NCBI GenBank assembly: GCA_022824365.1
Contig: JAJEAA010000034.1
Coordinates: 45,650 to 109,649, forward strand
Direction: 5' to 3'
From: Anaerolineae bacterium
Lineage (GTDB): Bacteria > Chloroflexota > Anaerolineae > Aggregatilineales > Phototrophicaceae
Length of the DNA: 64,000 nt
Shown: positions 27,735 to 36,964 of the stretch, one piece after another
How positions within the stretch are numbered: position 1 is the stretch's first letter
Layout of the letters: each line of letters starts with the position of its first letter
Position numbers and translations under genes: made by a program
Notes under the pieces: model-generated
Told to the model about the DNA's origin: nothing
The model's database searches: none
The model's input: the letters and a program-made list of their open reading frames with translations, nothing else

Positions 27735-28856
27735 ATGCAGGAGTATGAAGCGCCTCAGAATGTAAGGGGCTTGGAACTGGCGCGGGCATTCTTTCATGAG
27801 GCGGCGCAGCCCATCATCGCGCGGCGCTGGCCCGGCTTGCCATATAGCGCTGCTTTGATCGGCAGCGGCTCGGAAGTTCTGGGTTATGACGATGCTGTAT
27901 CGACCGATCATCATTGGGGTCCGCGCTTCATGCTCTTCCTCGCGCCGGTCGATCACCATCGGCTGGCGAAGGAACTGCATGAGACTCTGGCGACAGAATT
28001 GCCTTATCGTTTCATGGGCTACTCGACCAATTTCAGCGCGCCGAAGACCGGCGACGGCGACCAGGGCACACAACTCTTGCAGGATATCAGCGCTGGCAAG
28101 ATCAACCATCGCATCGAAATCTTGACGCTTTACAGCTACCTGCAGGACACTCTGGGACTCTCAGCCGACCAAGAGTTGACCGCGGCGGATTGGCTGAGCC
28201 TGCCGCAGCAGAAGTTGCTGAGCTTCACGAGCGGCGAAGTTTTTCACGATGCGCTTGGGCTGGGCTTGCTCCGCGACCGGTTCCGCTATTATCCGCGCGA
28301 TATTTGGCTGTACTTGCTGGCTTGCGGCTGGAGCCGCATCGGGCAGGATGAGCATCTGGCGCCGCGGGCCGGCGCTCGCGGTGATGAACTCGGCTCGGCC
28401 GTGATCGCCGGTCGATTGGCGCGTTCCATCATGCTGCTCTGCTTTTTGTATGAGAAGCGATATGCGCCTTATCCCAAGTGGCTGGGCACTGCTTTTGCCG
28501 AGCTATCTTGCGCCGCCGAACTCGCGCCGACGCTGCGGGCTGCGCTGCGCGGAGCAAGCTGGCGCGAACGGGAGCGAGACCTCGGCCGGGCATACGAAGC
28601 GCTCAACAGGCTGCACAACGGGGCGCGCTTGACCGCGCCAATACAGCCGGCGACACAGGACTTCCATGGGCGCGGCTTTCTTGTGAGCAATGCCTGGCGC
28701 TATATCGAGCCGCTCGTGGCGAAGATCGTCGACCCGGAAGTGAAGGCGATTGCCGCAGGCTCGCTGATTGGCGGGATTGACCTCTTCAGCGACAATACCG
28801 ATTTGCGCGAGGCGGCGCGGCTGCGCGGCAAAATCGCGAACTTGTGCGCGTTCTAA
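27735..28856 (+). CDS. DUF4037-domain protein (nucleotidyltransferase-fold relative)
   Basis: 373 residues from the ATG at 27735, preceded by AGGAGGAGCG; the frame is open further upstream but lacks a start signal. The family signature is AALIGSGSEVLGYDDAVSTD followed by HHWGPRFMLF, the GS-x-D-like pattern of nucleotidyltransferase folds with acidic residues after it. The function of DUF4037 is not established. Late motifs are WLYLLACGWSRIGQDEHLAPR and IGGIDLFSDNTDLREA. It may be cytoplasmic, as no signal peptide is seen. It converges with a decayed decarboxylase remnant at its 3' end. Confidence 0.8.
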   Translation: MQEYEAPQNVRGLELARAFFHEAAQPIIARRWPGLPYSAALIGSGSEVLGYDDAVSTDHHWGPRFMLFLAPVDHHRLAKELHETLATELPYRFMGYSTNFSAPKTGDGDQGTQLLQDISAGKINHRIEILTLYSYLQDTLGLSADQELTAADWLSLPQQKLLSFTSGEVFHDALGLGLLRDRFRYYPRDIWLYLLACGWSRIGQDEHLAPRAGARGDELGSAVIAGRLARSIMLLCFLYEKRYAPYPKWLGTAFAELSCAAELAPTLRAALRGASWRERERDLGRAYEALNRLHNGARLTAPIQPATQDFHGRGFLVSNAWRYIEPLVAKIVDPEVKAIAAGSLIGGIDLFSDNTDLREAARLRGKIANLCAF

Positions 28857-29050
28857 GCCAGGGAAGCGCGAGCTTGGTCTCGAGCGGCGACGAAAGCGGC
28901 CACTGATCGACTGACATCGTCAGCGGTGGTGATCCAGGAGCAGACGCTGACGCGGATGACCGGCTTGCCTTGCCACTGCGAGCCGCCGCACCAGCACTCG
29001 CCGCTGCTCAGCAAGGATTCCAGCGTACGCGCGGTCATAAGCCAAAACCC
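28853..29050 (-). pseudogene. C-terminal remnant of a PLP-dependent decarboxylase/aminotransferase-family gene
   Basis: The last 65 or so codons read SLLSSGECWCGGSQWQGKPV then IRVSVCSWITTADDVSRSVA and end at a TAG. This matches the C-terminal tail of group II (glutamate/aromatic-type) pyridoxal-phosphate decarboxylases, where a 'GG..W.G...RVSVCNW.T...DV.R' segment precedes the end. The lysine- and PLP-binding parts are absent. Upstream the frame collides with the 3' end of the giant beta-helix gene (29064), so the rest of the gene has been replaced or deleted. Non-functional relic; family assignment from motif memory. Confidence 0.6.
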
Positions 29051-29063
29051 TGTCGACATGCGC

Positions 29064-32000
29064 TCAGGCGCCTGCTGCTCGCAAGCCGGACCCTTCGTCA
29101 CAGCTTCCCTGCGGGATTACATAATCAGCGCTGATCCAGCCGATATTGCCATGATAATCCACCTTGAACCATTTCTGCGTCCGCGCTAGAGCCGTCAGCG
29201 TCACGCCCTGGGGAAGCCAGCCGTCGATGCGGTCGCCCCGGGGATCTATGAAGCCCATGATGAGGTTGCCGCCGGGTCCATCGCGGAAGTTGACGATAGC
29301 GGTGGTGCTGACCTTGCAGTCTTGCAAACCAGCTGCCAGAGCCGCCTGCACGCTTGGGGTGCTTGGCTGGTGGACGAGCGCGATCGTGCCGGGACTATCG
29401 ATAAAGCTGCAAGTCATGTCGGTGGCAGTGTGTAAAGGCAAAGCCGACAGGCTGCGCGGGGCGGTCGCCGCATCCAAAAAGAGCAAGATGCCCTTATGAT
29501 GATTGCGGAAGCAGACTTCCACCCCATAGCCCATCCAACCCCAGACATCGACGGCGTCGATCAAGCCGGCGTCGATGACCGTCTGATTGCCTACCGTAGC
29601 AGCTTCCGCCACCCGCTGGCACTGCACGCCGCCGGTCCCTGGGCGCACGCGGATGCTCTCGGGCAAGGTTAGGCAGGTGTTCACCGGTGGTTTGGGGGGC
29701 GTGGGCTCTTCCTCCTCCTCATCATCATCCTCAGCCGGGGATGGGCGCGGGCGCGGGGGGGGGGGCACAAATTCAACAGCGCCAATGTCGCAAGCTTTTC
29801 CAACGGGCCGTTCCCTGCCGAGCTGGTCGGTCTCAGGACAAGTCACCTCGGTGCTATCGGTGTCAATGATGTCAATTGCAAAACTGCCCGGCTGCAGCGG
29901 GAAATAAGCGGGCGAAGTGGACATCAGGCTGCCGAGCATGGGATCGCGAGTGAAGATCTCTGGCGTTGCGCAGGAACCATCCTGGATGATGTTGTATTCA
30001 TTCGTGTCCAGCCTGCCGGGCAATTGGCCGCTCTGAGGGACATGGACGCGGCAGTCGCCGCCTTTACTGCCGGCGATGATGCTGTTTCGCAGATGAACCT
30101 CTGCCGCATCGAGCATGTAGAGGCCGCCGCCTCGCCGCGATCCCGCTTCGTTGTAGGCGAGCGTGGTGTGATAGAATCCGGCTATTCCGTCCCTGACGAA
30201 AATTCCGCCGCCTTCCCCCGTTATTGCGTTCGTCTTGTTTTCGTAGATGGTGCTGTTAGCCATTATCATAGCGTCACCGCGTTCCACCATGATGCCGCCG
30301 CCCTGCAGAGTCGCCTGGTTGCGGCCGATTGAGCTTCTCTGGACGCTTATGGAGCGGAAGTATGAGCCGAAGAGCCCGCCGCCGACGCCTCTCGGAGCAG
30401 TGGCGGAGTTGTCAGTGATCGTGCTGTCTTCAAGATTCAGCCGGCTTTCTTCACCGACAAAGACGCCGCCGCCCAAGGCTGCGGTATTGCCGCTTACAGC
30501 GCTGTTTTCGATGGTCGCTGTGCTGCTGACCACAGAGATGCCGCCGCCATTTCTCCACGCGGAACTCGTCTGTATCGCGCTGTTGTTAATTGTCGCTGTA
30601 CTCCCGGCCGCGTGGATGCCGCCGCCATTTCCCTTGGCGGAAGAATTCTTCAGGACGCTGTTTTCAAGCAGCAGTTCGATAGCCTCATTGACATAAACGC
30701 CGCCGCCGTCGCCATCAGCCATGTTGTCGGAAAGGACGCTTTTATTGCTGATGGTCACCATGCCGCCGGCCGCATAGACGCCGCCGCCATTTCCCTTGGC
30801 GGAATTCCCCGTTATGCTGCTGTTGTCGATGATCGTCTTGATTTCGTTTCCATTTGCATAGATGCCGCCGCCGCTCATATCAGAAACATTGCCCGATATG
30901 ACGCTGCCTTTGCCGATGGTCACCGCGCCCTCAGACGCGTAGATGCCGCCGCCCTTACTCGAAGTATTGCCTGTTATGGCGCTGTTGTTGATGGCGACTT
31001 CGCTGTTCTTGCTATAGATGGCGCCACCGGATCCGGTCGCGAAACTATTCCTTATTGGGCTGTTCTCAAGCGTCAGACTGCCATCGGAAACTGAGATGGC
31101 GCCGCCGTTGCCGGCAGACTCGCTGTTGGCGCTGCTGGCGACGAAGCCGTTGCCATTGCCGTTATCGTTTCCATTGACCGTAGACTCGTCGTCAGCAGCA
31201 AAGGCTTTGCCATTGATCATGGTTAGGTTTTTGATAGTCACGTTGACGTTGCACAGAATAAAGATCGGATTTTGTTTGCCGCCGTTGATCGTATGATTGT
31301 TGCCTTCAATCGTGATCGGCGGGATTTTACTCTGGCAAATGTTGAGAGGGCCGGCTGTCAATGTGGTCCAGCCCTCCGGCGGCAGGATGATGCTGTTGCC
31401 GTTGTCGGTGTCAGGGTATTCGCAGCTCCCGATCTCGGGCGGGGGCCGTACGTCGCTCGGGATATCAGCGGCGGCTCTGATCGCCTGGTAAAGCGTGCAG
31501 CCCGCGTCTACCGTGATGATGCCGCGTGGCGGCGACAGGTAATTAAAAGCGCCGATATCGCAGCCGGCCTCGACGGGTCGGGCAAAGCCGCGATAATCGG
31601 TGGCTAGACAGTGATCAGCAGCGCCAGCGCCGATGGCCGGACTGCCTTCGAGCAACCGCCCCGACTCGCTGACGCGGGCATCACCGCTCAACGCTGGCGA
31701 GCAGCTGCCGTCCGCGATGAGACTGCCAGTGCTCGTGAATACAGTAGCGTCTTGCTGGAGGACGCAGTCGTCCGCGTTGCCAGCCAGCAGGCTGTTATAG
31801 AGCTTGATTGTAGTAGCCCCCTGGCTATTGTCGTCAATCAAGCCGCCGCTTTTGTTGTTGACTATTGTGACATGTGTGAGGGTGATATCCGTAGACCTAG
31901 AGTCAAGTGTGGACAATCTGATGCCGCCGCCATTGGGGGCGCTGTTGCCGTAAAAGACGCTGTTTTCGACGGTCACCGTGCCGTTATAAATATACATACC

Positions 32001-32819
32001 GCCGCCGTTGTTCGCAGTATTGTTGTAAACGGCGCTGTTTTCCAGGCTCAGGGTGATGTCGCCACTCATCCCGATGCCGCCGCTATTCCTGCGAGCTGTA
32101 TTGTTGCGAATGACGCTGTTTCTTATGGTCGCGTTGACACTGTTCGTGTCTCCTAGAAAGGTCAATGCCCCGTCATTACCAGCGGTGTTGTCTTCAAAGA
32201 CGCTGTCCTCAATCAGGATATCCAGGGCGGCAGTACTCTGGGTCAAGGCTATTATCCCGCCGCCGTTCCCTCCGGCAACGTTATTGATAAACCGGCTGCC
32301 TGAGATGTGCACGACGCCCGTACCAGCATAAAGGGCGCCGCCATTCCCGCCCGACGAACATTCGCGCAGGACGCTGTCGCGGATGGTCAGCCCGTTGCCG
32401 CCGTGGATTCGGACGCAGCCGCCAAGGTTGCCGCCTACCTCGCCTTTGGTCACGGTCAGCCGGTCAATGGTCAGGTTGCCGCCGCTGGTTACGTTAAATA
32501 TGCGATACGTTTCGTCGCCGCTGATGCTATGCGCGTTGCCTCGAATGCTGATGGTTGAGGTAATGGCGGGCAGCGCCGCGTCCAGGGTGATGTCGCCCCG
32601 CAGGATGATGATGTCGTCGCCGCTGCCGGCCGCGCAACTGCTGCCGCTCGGCGCGGCATCCTCATTGGCGGATGTGATGGCTTGCGCCAGTGTGCAGCCC
32701 GCGCTTACTGGGATCTCAACGGCGGAGACCTGGCTTAGCGGCAGCAGCAGGATGACCAGCGCCGCGATAATCCATTTCAGGCGGGCGCTTGAGAGTAGAG
32801 GGAATGATACGCGAGACAT
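29064..32819 (-). CDS. Giant secreted beta-helix surface protein, two anchor-Q modules plus SH3 domain
   Basis: 1251 residues from the ATG at 32819, which is followed by a signal peptide (LKWIIAALVILLLPLSQVSA); the frame is open 25 codons further upstream. Two full modules lie in tandem. Module 1 begins IPVSAGCTLAQAITSANEDA and ends CDIGAFNYLS; module 2 begins ITVDAGCTLYQAIRAAADIP and ends CDIGAVEFV. Each holds many beta-helix coils (GNGGGIYA, NGGGISV and variants). A Pro-rich, then acidic linker (PPPPRPRPSP, EDDDEEEEEP) leads to a C-terminal domain ending in an SH3b-like fold (NFRDGPGGN, WFKVDYHGNIGWISADYV), usually a cell-wall or glycan binder. Eleven consecutive C (coding strand) encode the proline run. 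Likely a surface adhesin. Confidence 0.82.
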   Translation of the reverse strand: MSRVSFPLLSSARLKWIIAALVILLLPLSQVSAVEIPVSAGCTLAQAITSANEDAAPSGSSCAAGSGDDIIILRGDITLDAALPAITSTISIRGNAHSISGDETYRIFNVTSGGNLTIDRLTVTKGEVGGNLGGCVRIHGGNGLTIRDSVLRECSSGGNGGALYAGTGVVHISGSRFINNVAGGNGGGIIALTQSTAALDILIEDSVFEDNTAGNDGALTFLGDTNSVNATIRNSVIRNNTARRNSGGIGMSGDITLSLENSAVYNNTANNGGGMYIYNGTVTVENSVFYGNSAPNGGGIRLSTLDSRSTDITLTHVTIVNNKSGGLIDDNSQGATTIKLYNSLLAGNADDCVLQQDATVFTSTGSLIADGSCSPALSGDARVSESGRLLEGSPAIGAGAADHCLATDYRGFARPVEAGCDIGAFNYLSPPRGIITVDAGCTLYQAIRAAADIPSDVRPPPEIGSCEYPDTDNGNSIILPPEGWTTLTAGPLNICQSKIPPITIEGNNHTINGGKQNPIFILCNVNVTIKNLTMINGKAFAADDESTVNGNDNGNGNGFVASSANSESAGNGGAISVSDGSLTLENSPIRNSFATGSGGAIYSKNSEVAINNSAITGNTSSKGGGIYASEGAVTIGKGSVISGNVSDMSGGGIYANGNEIKTIIDNSSITGNSAKGNGGGVYAAGGMVTISNKSVLSDNMADGDGGGVYVNEAIELLLENSVLKNSSAKGNGGGIHAAGSTATINNSAIQTSSAWRNGGGISVVSSTATIENSAVSGNTAALGGGVFVGEESRLNLEDSTITDNSATAPRGVGGGLFGSYFRSISVQRSSIGRNQATLQGGGIMVERGDAMIMANSTIYENKTNAITGEGGGIFVRDGIAGFYHTTLAYNEAGSRRGGGLYMLDAAEVHLRNSIIAGSKGGDCRVHVPQSGQLPGRLDTNEYNIIQDGSCATPEIFTRDPMLGSLMSTSPAYFPLQPGSFAIDIIDTDSTEVTCPETDQLGRERPVGKACDIGAVEFVPPPPRPRPSPAEDDDEEEEEPTPPKPPVNTCLTLPESIRVRPGTGGVQCQRVAEAATVGNQTVIDAGLIDAVDVWGWMGYGVEVCFRNHHKGILLFLDAATAPRSLSALPLHTATDMTCSFIDSPGTIALVHQPSTPSVQAALAAGLQDCKVSTTAIVNFRDGPGGNLIMGFIDPRGDRIDGWLPQGVTLTALARTQKWFKVDYHGNIGWISADYVIPQGSCDEGSGLRAAGA
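29755..29765 (-). repeat. Homopolymer tract of 11 C (coding strand) inside the surface-protein gene
   Basis: Eleven G on the + strand, read as C in the gene, encode part of the proline run just after the second anchor-Q motif. A change of one base would drop the SH3 domain out of frame. Confidence 0.85.
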
Positions 32820-33326
32820 ATTATCATAATATATTATCGCGCGGGCGGAGAGGGGAGGTATGAATTCCGATGTCTTCATCATTTCACCATCCATTTGGCC
32901 TAGGCTTCGGCGCGAGCCGCAGCATCAGTGAGTTTCCTGATCCTACTTCAGCAATTTGTATACATTTTAATACAAAGAGGTCTGGCGCAAAGTCGATTTC
33001 GCGGATATTGGAGATGTAGGAAATAGGTCAATAGAATGTATCTTAAGTCAAAATCAGTAAGTACTATGACATTTGGTTAAAATAAGCCAAACATATGTAT
33101 TTTGAAATACTATTGACTATTATGTTTTATAAAAGCAGGAGCGCCTTTGGCTGGCCGCTTTGAACAAGCCCAATGAGACACCGTTAGTAGCGGACAATCC
33201 TTGCAAACTTTACAAGTTTTGCCCGTTACTTTTCGCGGCGCTCGTAATCTAAGGGCAATATATTTGCGCCAAATTTTGCTTTATACTGTAAGCATCCCAT
33301 TCGACTAAGGAGGATGATTAAGGATT
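32820..33326. other. AT-rich intergenic region before the sulfite-oxidase-like gene
   Basis: About 507 bases, distinctly more AT-rich than the rest (for example TATGTATTTTGAAATACTAT near 33094). A likely -10, TATACT, lies at 33282-33287 with no good -35. AAGGAGG at 33307-33313 is the ribosome site. It holds no recognised gene or RNA. Confidence 0.5.
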
Positions 33327-35021
33327 ATGGACAATTTACGAAAACCATCCATTTGGCTTGGCGCGCTGGTCGGCGGTTTGCTGACCATGACGCTGATGTC
33401 GTTGCTCTTTCTGGCGGATATGCTGGCCGGTCTGCCCTTTATCCCCTTTGATGTCTTTGATTTTGTCTCGCGGCAATTGCCAGGACCGCTGCTTACTTTC
33501 GGCATAGATACGATGGTGGAAATGATCATCGCCTTTGATATGGGCGAAACCTCCGCCGCGGCAAAAACTGCCGAGCAGTTGATGGGTTTGGGCGCTTTCC
33601 TGCTGCTGGGCGTAGTCGTGATCGCGCTGCTCTTCGGCGCGCTCAATCGCAGCAAATCCAGCCCCCGCAGTTTATATCCCGGTCTGATGCTTGGCCTCGC
33701 GTTAGGCGCGGTGATGATGATGATTTCGGCACAGGTCAACCTGACTGCCACCGCTAATGAGTATGTCCAGCTTATTTGGGTGCTGCTCGCCTTCCAGCTT
33801 TGGGCCGTCGCCGCCAATTGGATTTACAACATTTTGGCGCATAGCGACGCCAAGACCAAGATTGATGAGGAGACCGGCGAGACGATCGCGGTTGAGGCGC
33901 TGGATCGGCGGCAATTCATGGTGCGCATTGGCGGCGCCAGCGCGGTTTTGACTGTCATCGGCGCGGGATTGGGCGCTTTGGTTGGCGGTCAACCGGGCGA
34001 GGGCAAAGTGGTGGACGAATTGCCCTCGGGCGCGGCCGATGGCAACTTGCCGAACATCAATGACAATATGCAACCGGCGCCGGGGACGCGCCCGGAGTAT
34101 ACGCCGCTCGATGACCACTATCGCATCGATATCAGTTCGCGCCCGCCGGTGATCGATTCCAACGAATGGCGGCTCGAGGTCACTGGTTTGGTGGATAATC
34201 CGGTCAGCCTGTCGCTGCAAGAATTGTACGACAAGTTTGACCGCGTCGACCGCTTCATCACGTTGTCCTGCATCAGCAATCGCATCGGCGGCACGTTGAT
34301 CAGCACGACGAAATGGTCGGGTTTCTTGGTCAAAGACTTCCTCGAACTGGTGCAGCCGCAAGAAGAGGCGGTTGCTCTGAAGATCACGGGCGCTGACAAC
34401 TTCGACGAGTATGTCATGCTTGATCTCATCCGGTCGGACGAGCGGATCATGTTCGCTTATGAATGGGATGATCAGCCCTTGAAGCAGAAGCACGGCTTCC
34501 CGCTGCGCATCTACCTCCCCGACCGCTACGGCATGAAGCAGCCCAAGTGGATCAAGAGCATCGAATTCGTTGACGCCTGGGCGGAAGGTTACTGGGTGCG
34601 GCGCGGCTGGAGCGTGGACGCGATCGTGAACACCACCTCGGTTGTGGATGCGGTCGCCACAGACGCCATTCTCAAGGACAATGACGATTATATCGTGCCG
34701 GTCGGCGGCATCGCCTACAGCGGCGCCAAGATGATCTCGCGCGTGGAAGTCAGCGTGAACGGCGGCGAATGGGAAGAGGCGCAGTTGCGGCAGCCGCTCT
34801 CCGAACTGACCTGGGTCATCTGGCGTTATGACTGGCGCTTCCAGGAAGGCGAGTACAGTTTTGAAGTCCGCGCTTACGATGGCGATGGGAAGTTGCAAAG
34901 CCTGGAACGCCGCGGTACCCGCCCGGATGGCGCGACCGGCGTTCACTCGCGCAAGGAGTCAATGCCGACATTGGCAGACCTGGAGAACCCGCCAGCGGCG
35001 GAGACCGAAGCCGAATCCTAG
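33327..35021 (+). CDS. Membrane-anchored molybdopterin-dependent (sulfite-oxidase-like) oxidoreductase
   Basis: 564 residues. The first 230 or so hold about five hydrophobic segments (near 10-32, 88-108, 117-137, 145-165 and 205-225), with LDRRQFMVRIGGASA before the last, a twin-arginine-like sequence. The remainder is the sulfite oxidase molybdopterin domain. The cysteine ligand sits in ITLSCISNRIGGTLIST, followed by LPDRYGMKQPKWIKSIEFVD, and the C terminus is the Mo-co dimerisation (immunoglobulin-like) domain (VSVNGGEWEEAQL). Substrate unknown. The membrane domain may pass electrons to or from the respiratory chain; no haem-binding motif is evident. Likely faces outside. Confidence 0.85.
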   Translation: MDNLRKPSIWLGALVGGLLTMTLMSLLFLADMLAGLPFIPFDVFDFVSRQLPGPLLTFGIDTMVEMIIAFDMGETSAAAKTAEQLMGLGAFLLLGVVVIALLFGALNRSKSSPRSLYPGLMLGLALGAVMMMISAQVNLTATANEYVQLIWVLLAFQLWAVAANWIYNILAHSDAKTKIDEETGETIAVEALDRRQFMVRIGGASAVLTVIGAGLGALVGGQPGEGKVVDELPSGAADGNLPNINDNMQPAPGTRPEYTPLDDHYRIDISSRPPVIDSNEWRLEVTGLVDNPVSLSLQELYDKFDRVDRFITLSCISNRIGGTLISTTKWSGFLVKDFLELVQPQEEAVALKITGADNFDEYVMLDLIRSDERIMFAYEWDDQPLKQKHGFPLRIYLPDRYGMKQPKWIKSIEFVDAWAEGYWVRRGWSVDAIVNTTSVVDAVATDAILKDNDDYIVPVGGIAYSGAKMISRVEVSVNGGEWEEAQLRQPLSELTWVIWRYDWRFQEGEYSFEVRAYDGDGKLQSLERRGTRPDGATGVHSRKESMPTLADLENPPAAETEAES

Positions 35022-35078
35022 ACCATTCCGTTTCATCTATGCCTAAAGCCTGCCAAGGCATTCAAAACCAAGTTTCGG

Positions 35079-35099
35079 GGGCGAGCCAATGGCTCGTCC
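35079..35099 (+). repeat. Palindromic repeat of the GGGGCGA family, copy after the oxidoreductase gene
   Basis: GGGCGAGCC-AAT-GGCTCGTCC forms a nine-base stem with one G-U pair, 57 bases after the stop codon. It could fold in RNA, but there is no T-tract. Related to 46417-46440 and 62185-62263. Confidence 0.6.
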
Positions 35100-35210
35100 T
35101 CTTGCATTTCGACGCATTTTGAATCTGAGCGCGCTTGCCCGGGGGTGATTGCGAAACTGATTAGCTAGTGTTATCGTCTTGGCGTTCACTTCCGCAACAA
35201 AGGCTGAAAC

Positions 35211-36827
35211 ATGCTCGCTCGACTGATCCTTGCTTTCTTCCTATTGTCCTGCCTTTTCCTCGCGCCAGCCTCGTTCGCCCTCCGCATCTACGCGCCGGTA
35301 GAGGTGGATGCTCAGTTGCTGAATGCGCGGACCGCGTGCAGCGGAGAATTCTTCGGGCATGAGCTAGACCATATCACGATGCCGACTGCGGAGCCGGTCG
35401 GCTATTACGATAGCAATGGCGCTGGCTTGGCGCTTGGCGACCTCAACAACGACGGTCTGCTGGATATTGTGCTGGCGAATCTGGCGGGCGACAGCCATGT
35501 ATTCTGGAATCGCGGCGATTTGCAATTCGAACGTTTGGCGCTGCCATCGCGGACACCGGCGCGAGCGGCCGCGACCCTCGATGTCGATGACGATGGCTGG
35601 CTGGATATCGTCTTCACGCAGCAAGCGGTGGCGCCGCTTTACTGGCGCAACCGAGGCGACGAGACTTTCGAGACGCAGGTGCTCAGCGGCGTCACCTATA
35701 TCGGCTACGCCATGAACTGGCTTGATGCTGATGGCGATGGCGACCTCGACCTGGTGACGGGGTCTTACGATGTTGAGAACGAAAAGATATTGGGGCAGAC
35801 CGCGCCGCGCTCGGGCGTCATTTATTATGAGAATCTTGGAGGCAGCTTCCGGGCGCGCCGCCTCGCCGACCGCTCCAATACGCTGGCGATCTTGACGCGC
35901 TTGAATCAAAACGGCGACCCTGAGATCACCATTGGCAACGATTTCGCCGTGCCGGATCGTTATTTCCGGTTCGTCGATGGCGCCTGGCAGGAGAGCCAAG
36001 CGCTGGATGTCATGCCCCATAGCACCATGAGCTATGATGCCGCCGACCTGGACAACGACGGTCTTCGTGAAATCTTCGCTGTTGATATGAAACCCTATGC
36101 CGATGATGAGACGACCATGGCGCAATGGCAGCCGGTGATGGACATGATGATGGGGATGCCGCATATTGAAGGCGATCCGCAGATTATGGAGAATGTGTTA
36201 TATGCCGGGAAGGGTGGGCGGGGGACCAATATCGCGCGCGACCTGCGGCTGGATGGCACCGGCTGGAGTTGGTCGGCGAAATTCGGCGACCTGGACAATG
36301 ATGGTTATCAAGACCTGTATGTCGTCAACGGCATGATCTCGGTCGAGCTATTCTCGCATCTGCCGAATAATGAGCTGGTTGAGGAGAATCAGGTCTATCG
36401 CAATCTGGCCGGGAACGACTTCGTCACGCAGCCAGGCTGGAGCTTGAATGATCGCGCGAGCGGCCGCGGCATGTCTCTCGCGGATCTGGATAACGATGGC
36501 GATCTGGATGTGGTGGTCAACAATCTGCTCAAGCCGGCGAAGCTCTTCGAGAATCGGCTCTGCGCCGACGAAGCTGTCGAAGTGGACTTGCGCTGGAGCG
36601 GCGGCGCCATTATTGGCGCGCAACTCAGTTTGCATACGGACACAGGCATATTTCATCGCGATGTGACGGCTTTGAGCGGTTATCTGTCCGGCGACAGCAG
36701 TCGCGTTCATTTCGGCTTTCCGGCGGGCGCGGCGCCGCGGCGGCTGACGATACGCTGGAGCGATGGCGGCTACAGTGAAGTGACTGACCTGCAATCAAAT
36801 ACCCTGATTACCGTTTCGCGCAAGTGA
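35211..36827 (+). CDS. CRTAC1-family secreted protein with FG-GAP/VCBS repeats and ASPIC/UnbV tail
   Basis: 538 residues. Signal peptide at the N terminus (LILAFFLLSCLFLAPASFA). The body is a predicted beta-propeller of FG-GAP/VCBS units with calcium-binding loops of the form D-x-D-x-D-G: DLNNDGLLDIVLAN, DVDDDGWLDIVFTQ, DADGDGDLDLVTGS and DLDNDGYQDLYVVNG. The C terminus has the ASPIC/UnbV pattern (ALSGYLSGDSSRVHFGFP), usual in CRTAC1-like proteins. These are secreted or surface proteins of unclear role in bacteria, probably binding or carbohydrate-related. Independent of the oxidoreductase upstream (189-base gap). Confidence 0.82.
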   Translation: MLARLILAFFLLSCLFLAPASFALRIYAPVEVDAQLLNARTACSGEFFGHELDHITMPTAEPVGYYDSNGAGLALGDLNNDGLLDIVLANLAGDSHVFWNRGDLQFERLALPSRTPARAAATLDVDDDGWLDIVFTQQAVAPLYWRNRGDETFETQVLSGVTYIGYAMNWLDADGDGDLDLVTGSYDVENEKILGQTAPRSGVIYYENLGGSFRARRLADRSNTLAILTRLNQNGDPEITIGNDFAVPDRYFRFVDGAWQESQALDVMPHSTMSYDAADLDNDGLREIFAVDMKPYADDETTMAQWQPVMDMMMGMPHIEGDPQIMENVLYAGKGGRGTNIARDLRLDGTGWSWSAKFGDLDNDGYQDLYVVNGMISVELFSHLPNNELVEENQVYRNLAGNDFVTQPGWSLNDRASGRGMSLADLDNDGDLDVVVNNLLKPAKLFENRLCADEAVEVDLRWSGGAIIGAQLSLHTDTGIFHRDVTALSGYLSGDSSRVHFGFPAGAAPRRLTIRWSDGGYSEVTDLQSNTLITVSRK

Positions 36828-36908
36828 TGTTGGCGGCTGGCAGGCTCTTGTATCAGCGCTCAATTCGGCAAGCCCCGTTCGATTTCGAGATGCGGGCAGA
36901 GCGATCAT

Positions 36909-36937
36909 TTGACATCCACTGTGCGTCGTGTTAGAGT
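36909..36937 (+). promoter_or_regulatory. Promoter of the ABC importer operon 1
   Basis: TTGACA (36909-36914), exactly 17 bases, TAGAGT (36932-36937). An operator-like sequence begins seven bases later, at the expected transcription start. Confidence 0.65.
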
Positions 36938-36944
36938 GGTGTTT

Positions 36945-36964
36945 CGGTTGCGTAATCGGTTTTA
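36945..36964 (+). promoter_or_regulatory. LacI-type operator candidate, importer 1
   Basis: CGGTTGCGTAATCGGTTTTA matches the site before the LacI gene (45335-45354) at 16 of 20 positions. Its placement directly after the -10 would let a bound repressor block transcription. Confidence 0.6.

Noticed and set aside
29587..29907. Forward frame of low complexity over the Pro/acidic linker of the surface protein
   Set aside because: Product is a serine and glycine repeat arising from the complementary strand of the linker; no ribosome site.
33702..34946. Open frame of 414 codons antisense to the sulfite-oxidase-like gene
   Set aside because: Same shadow effect; the sense frame has clear molybdopterin-domain motifs.
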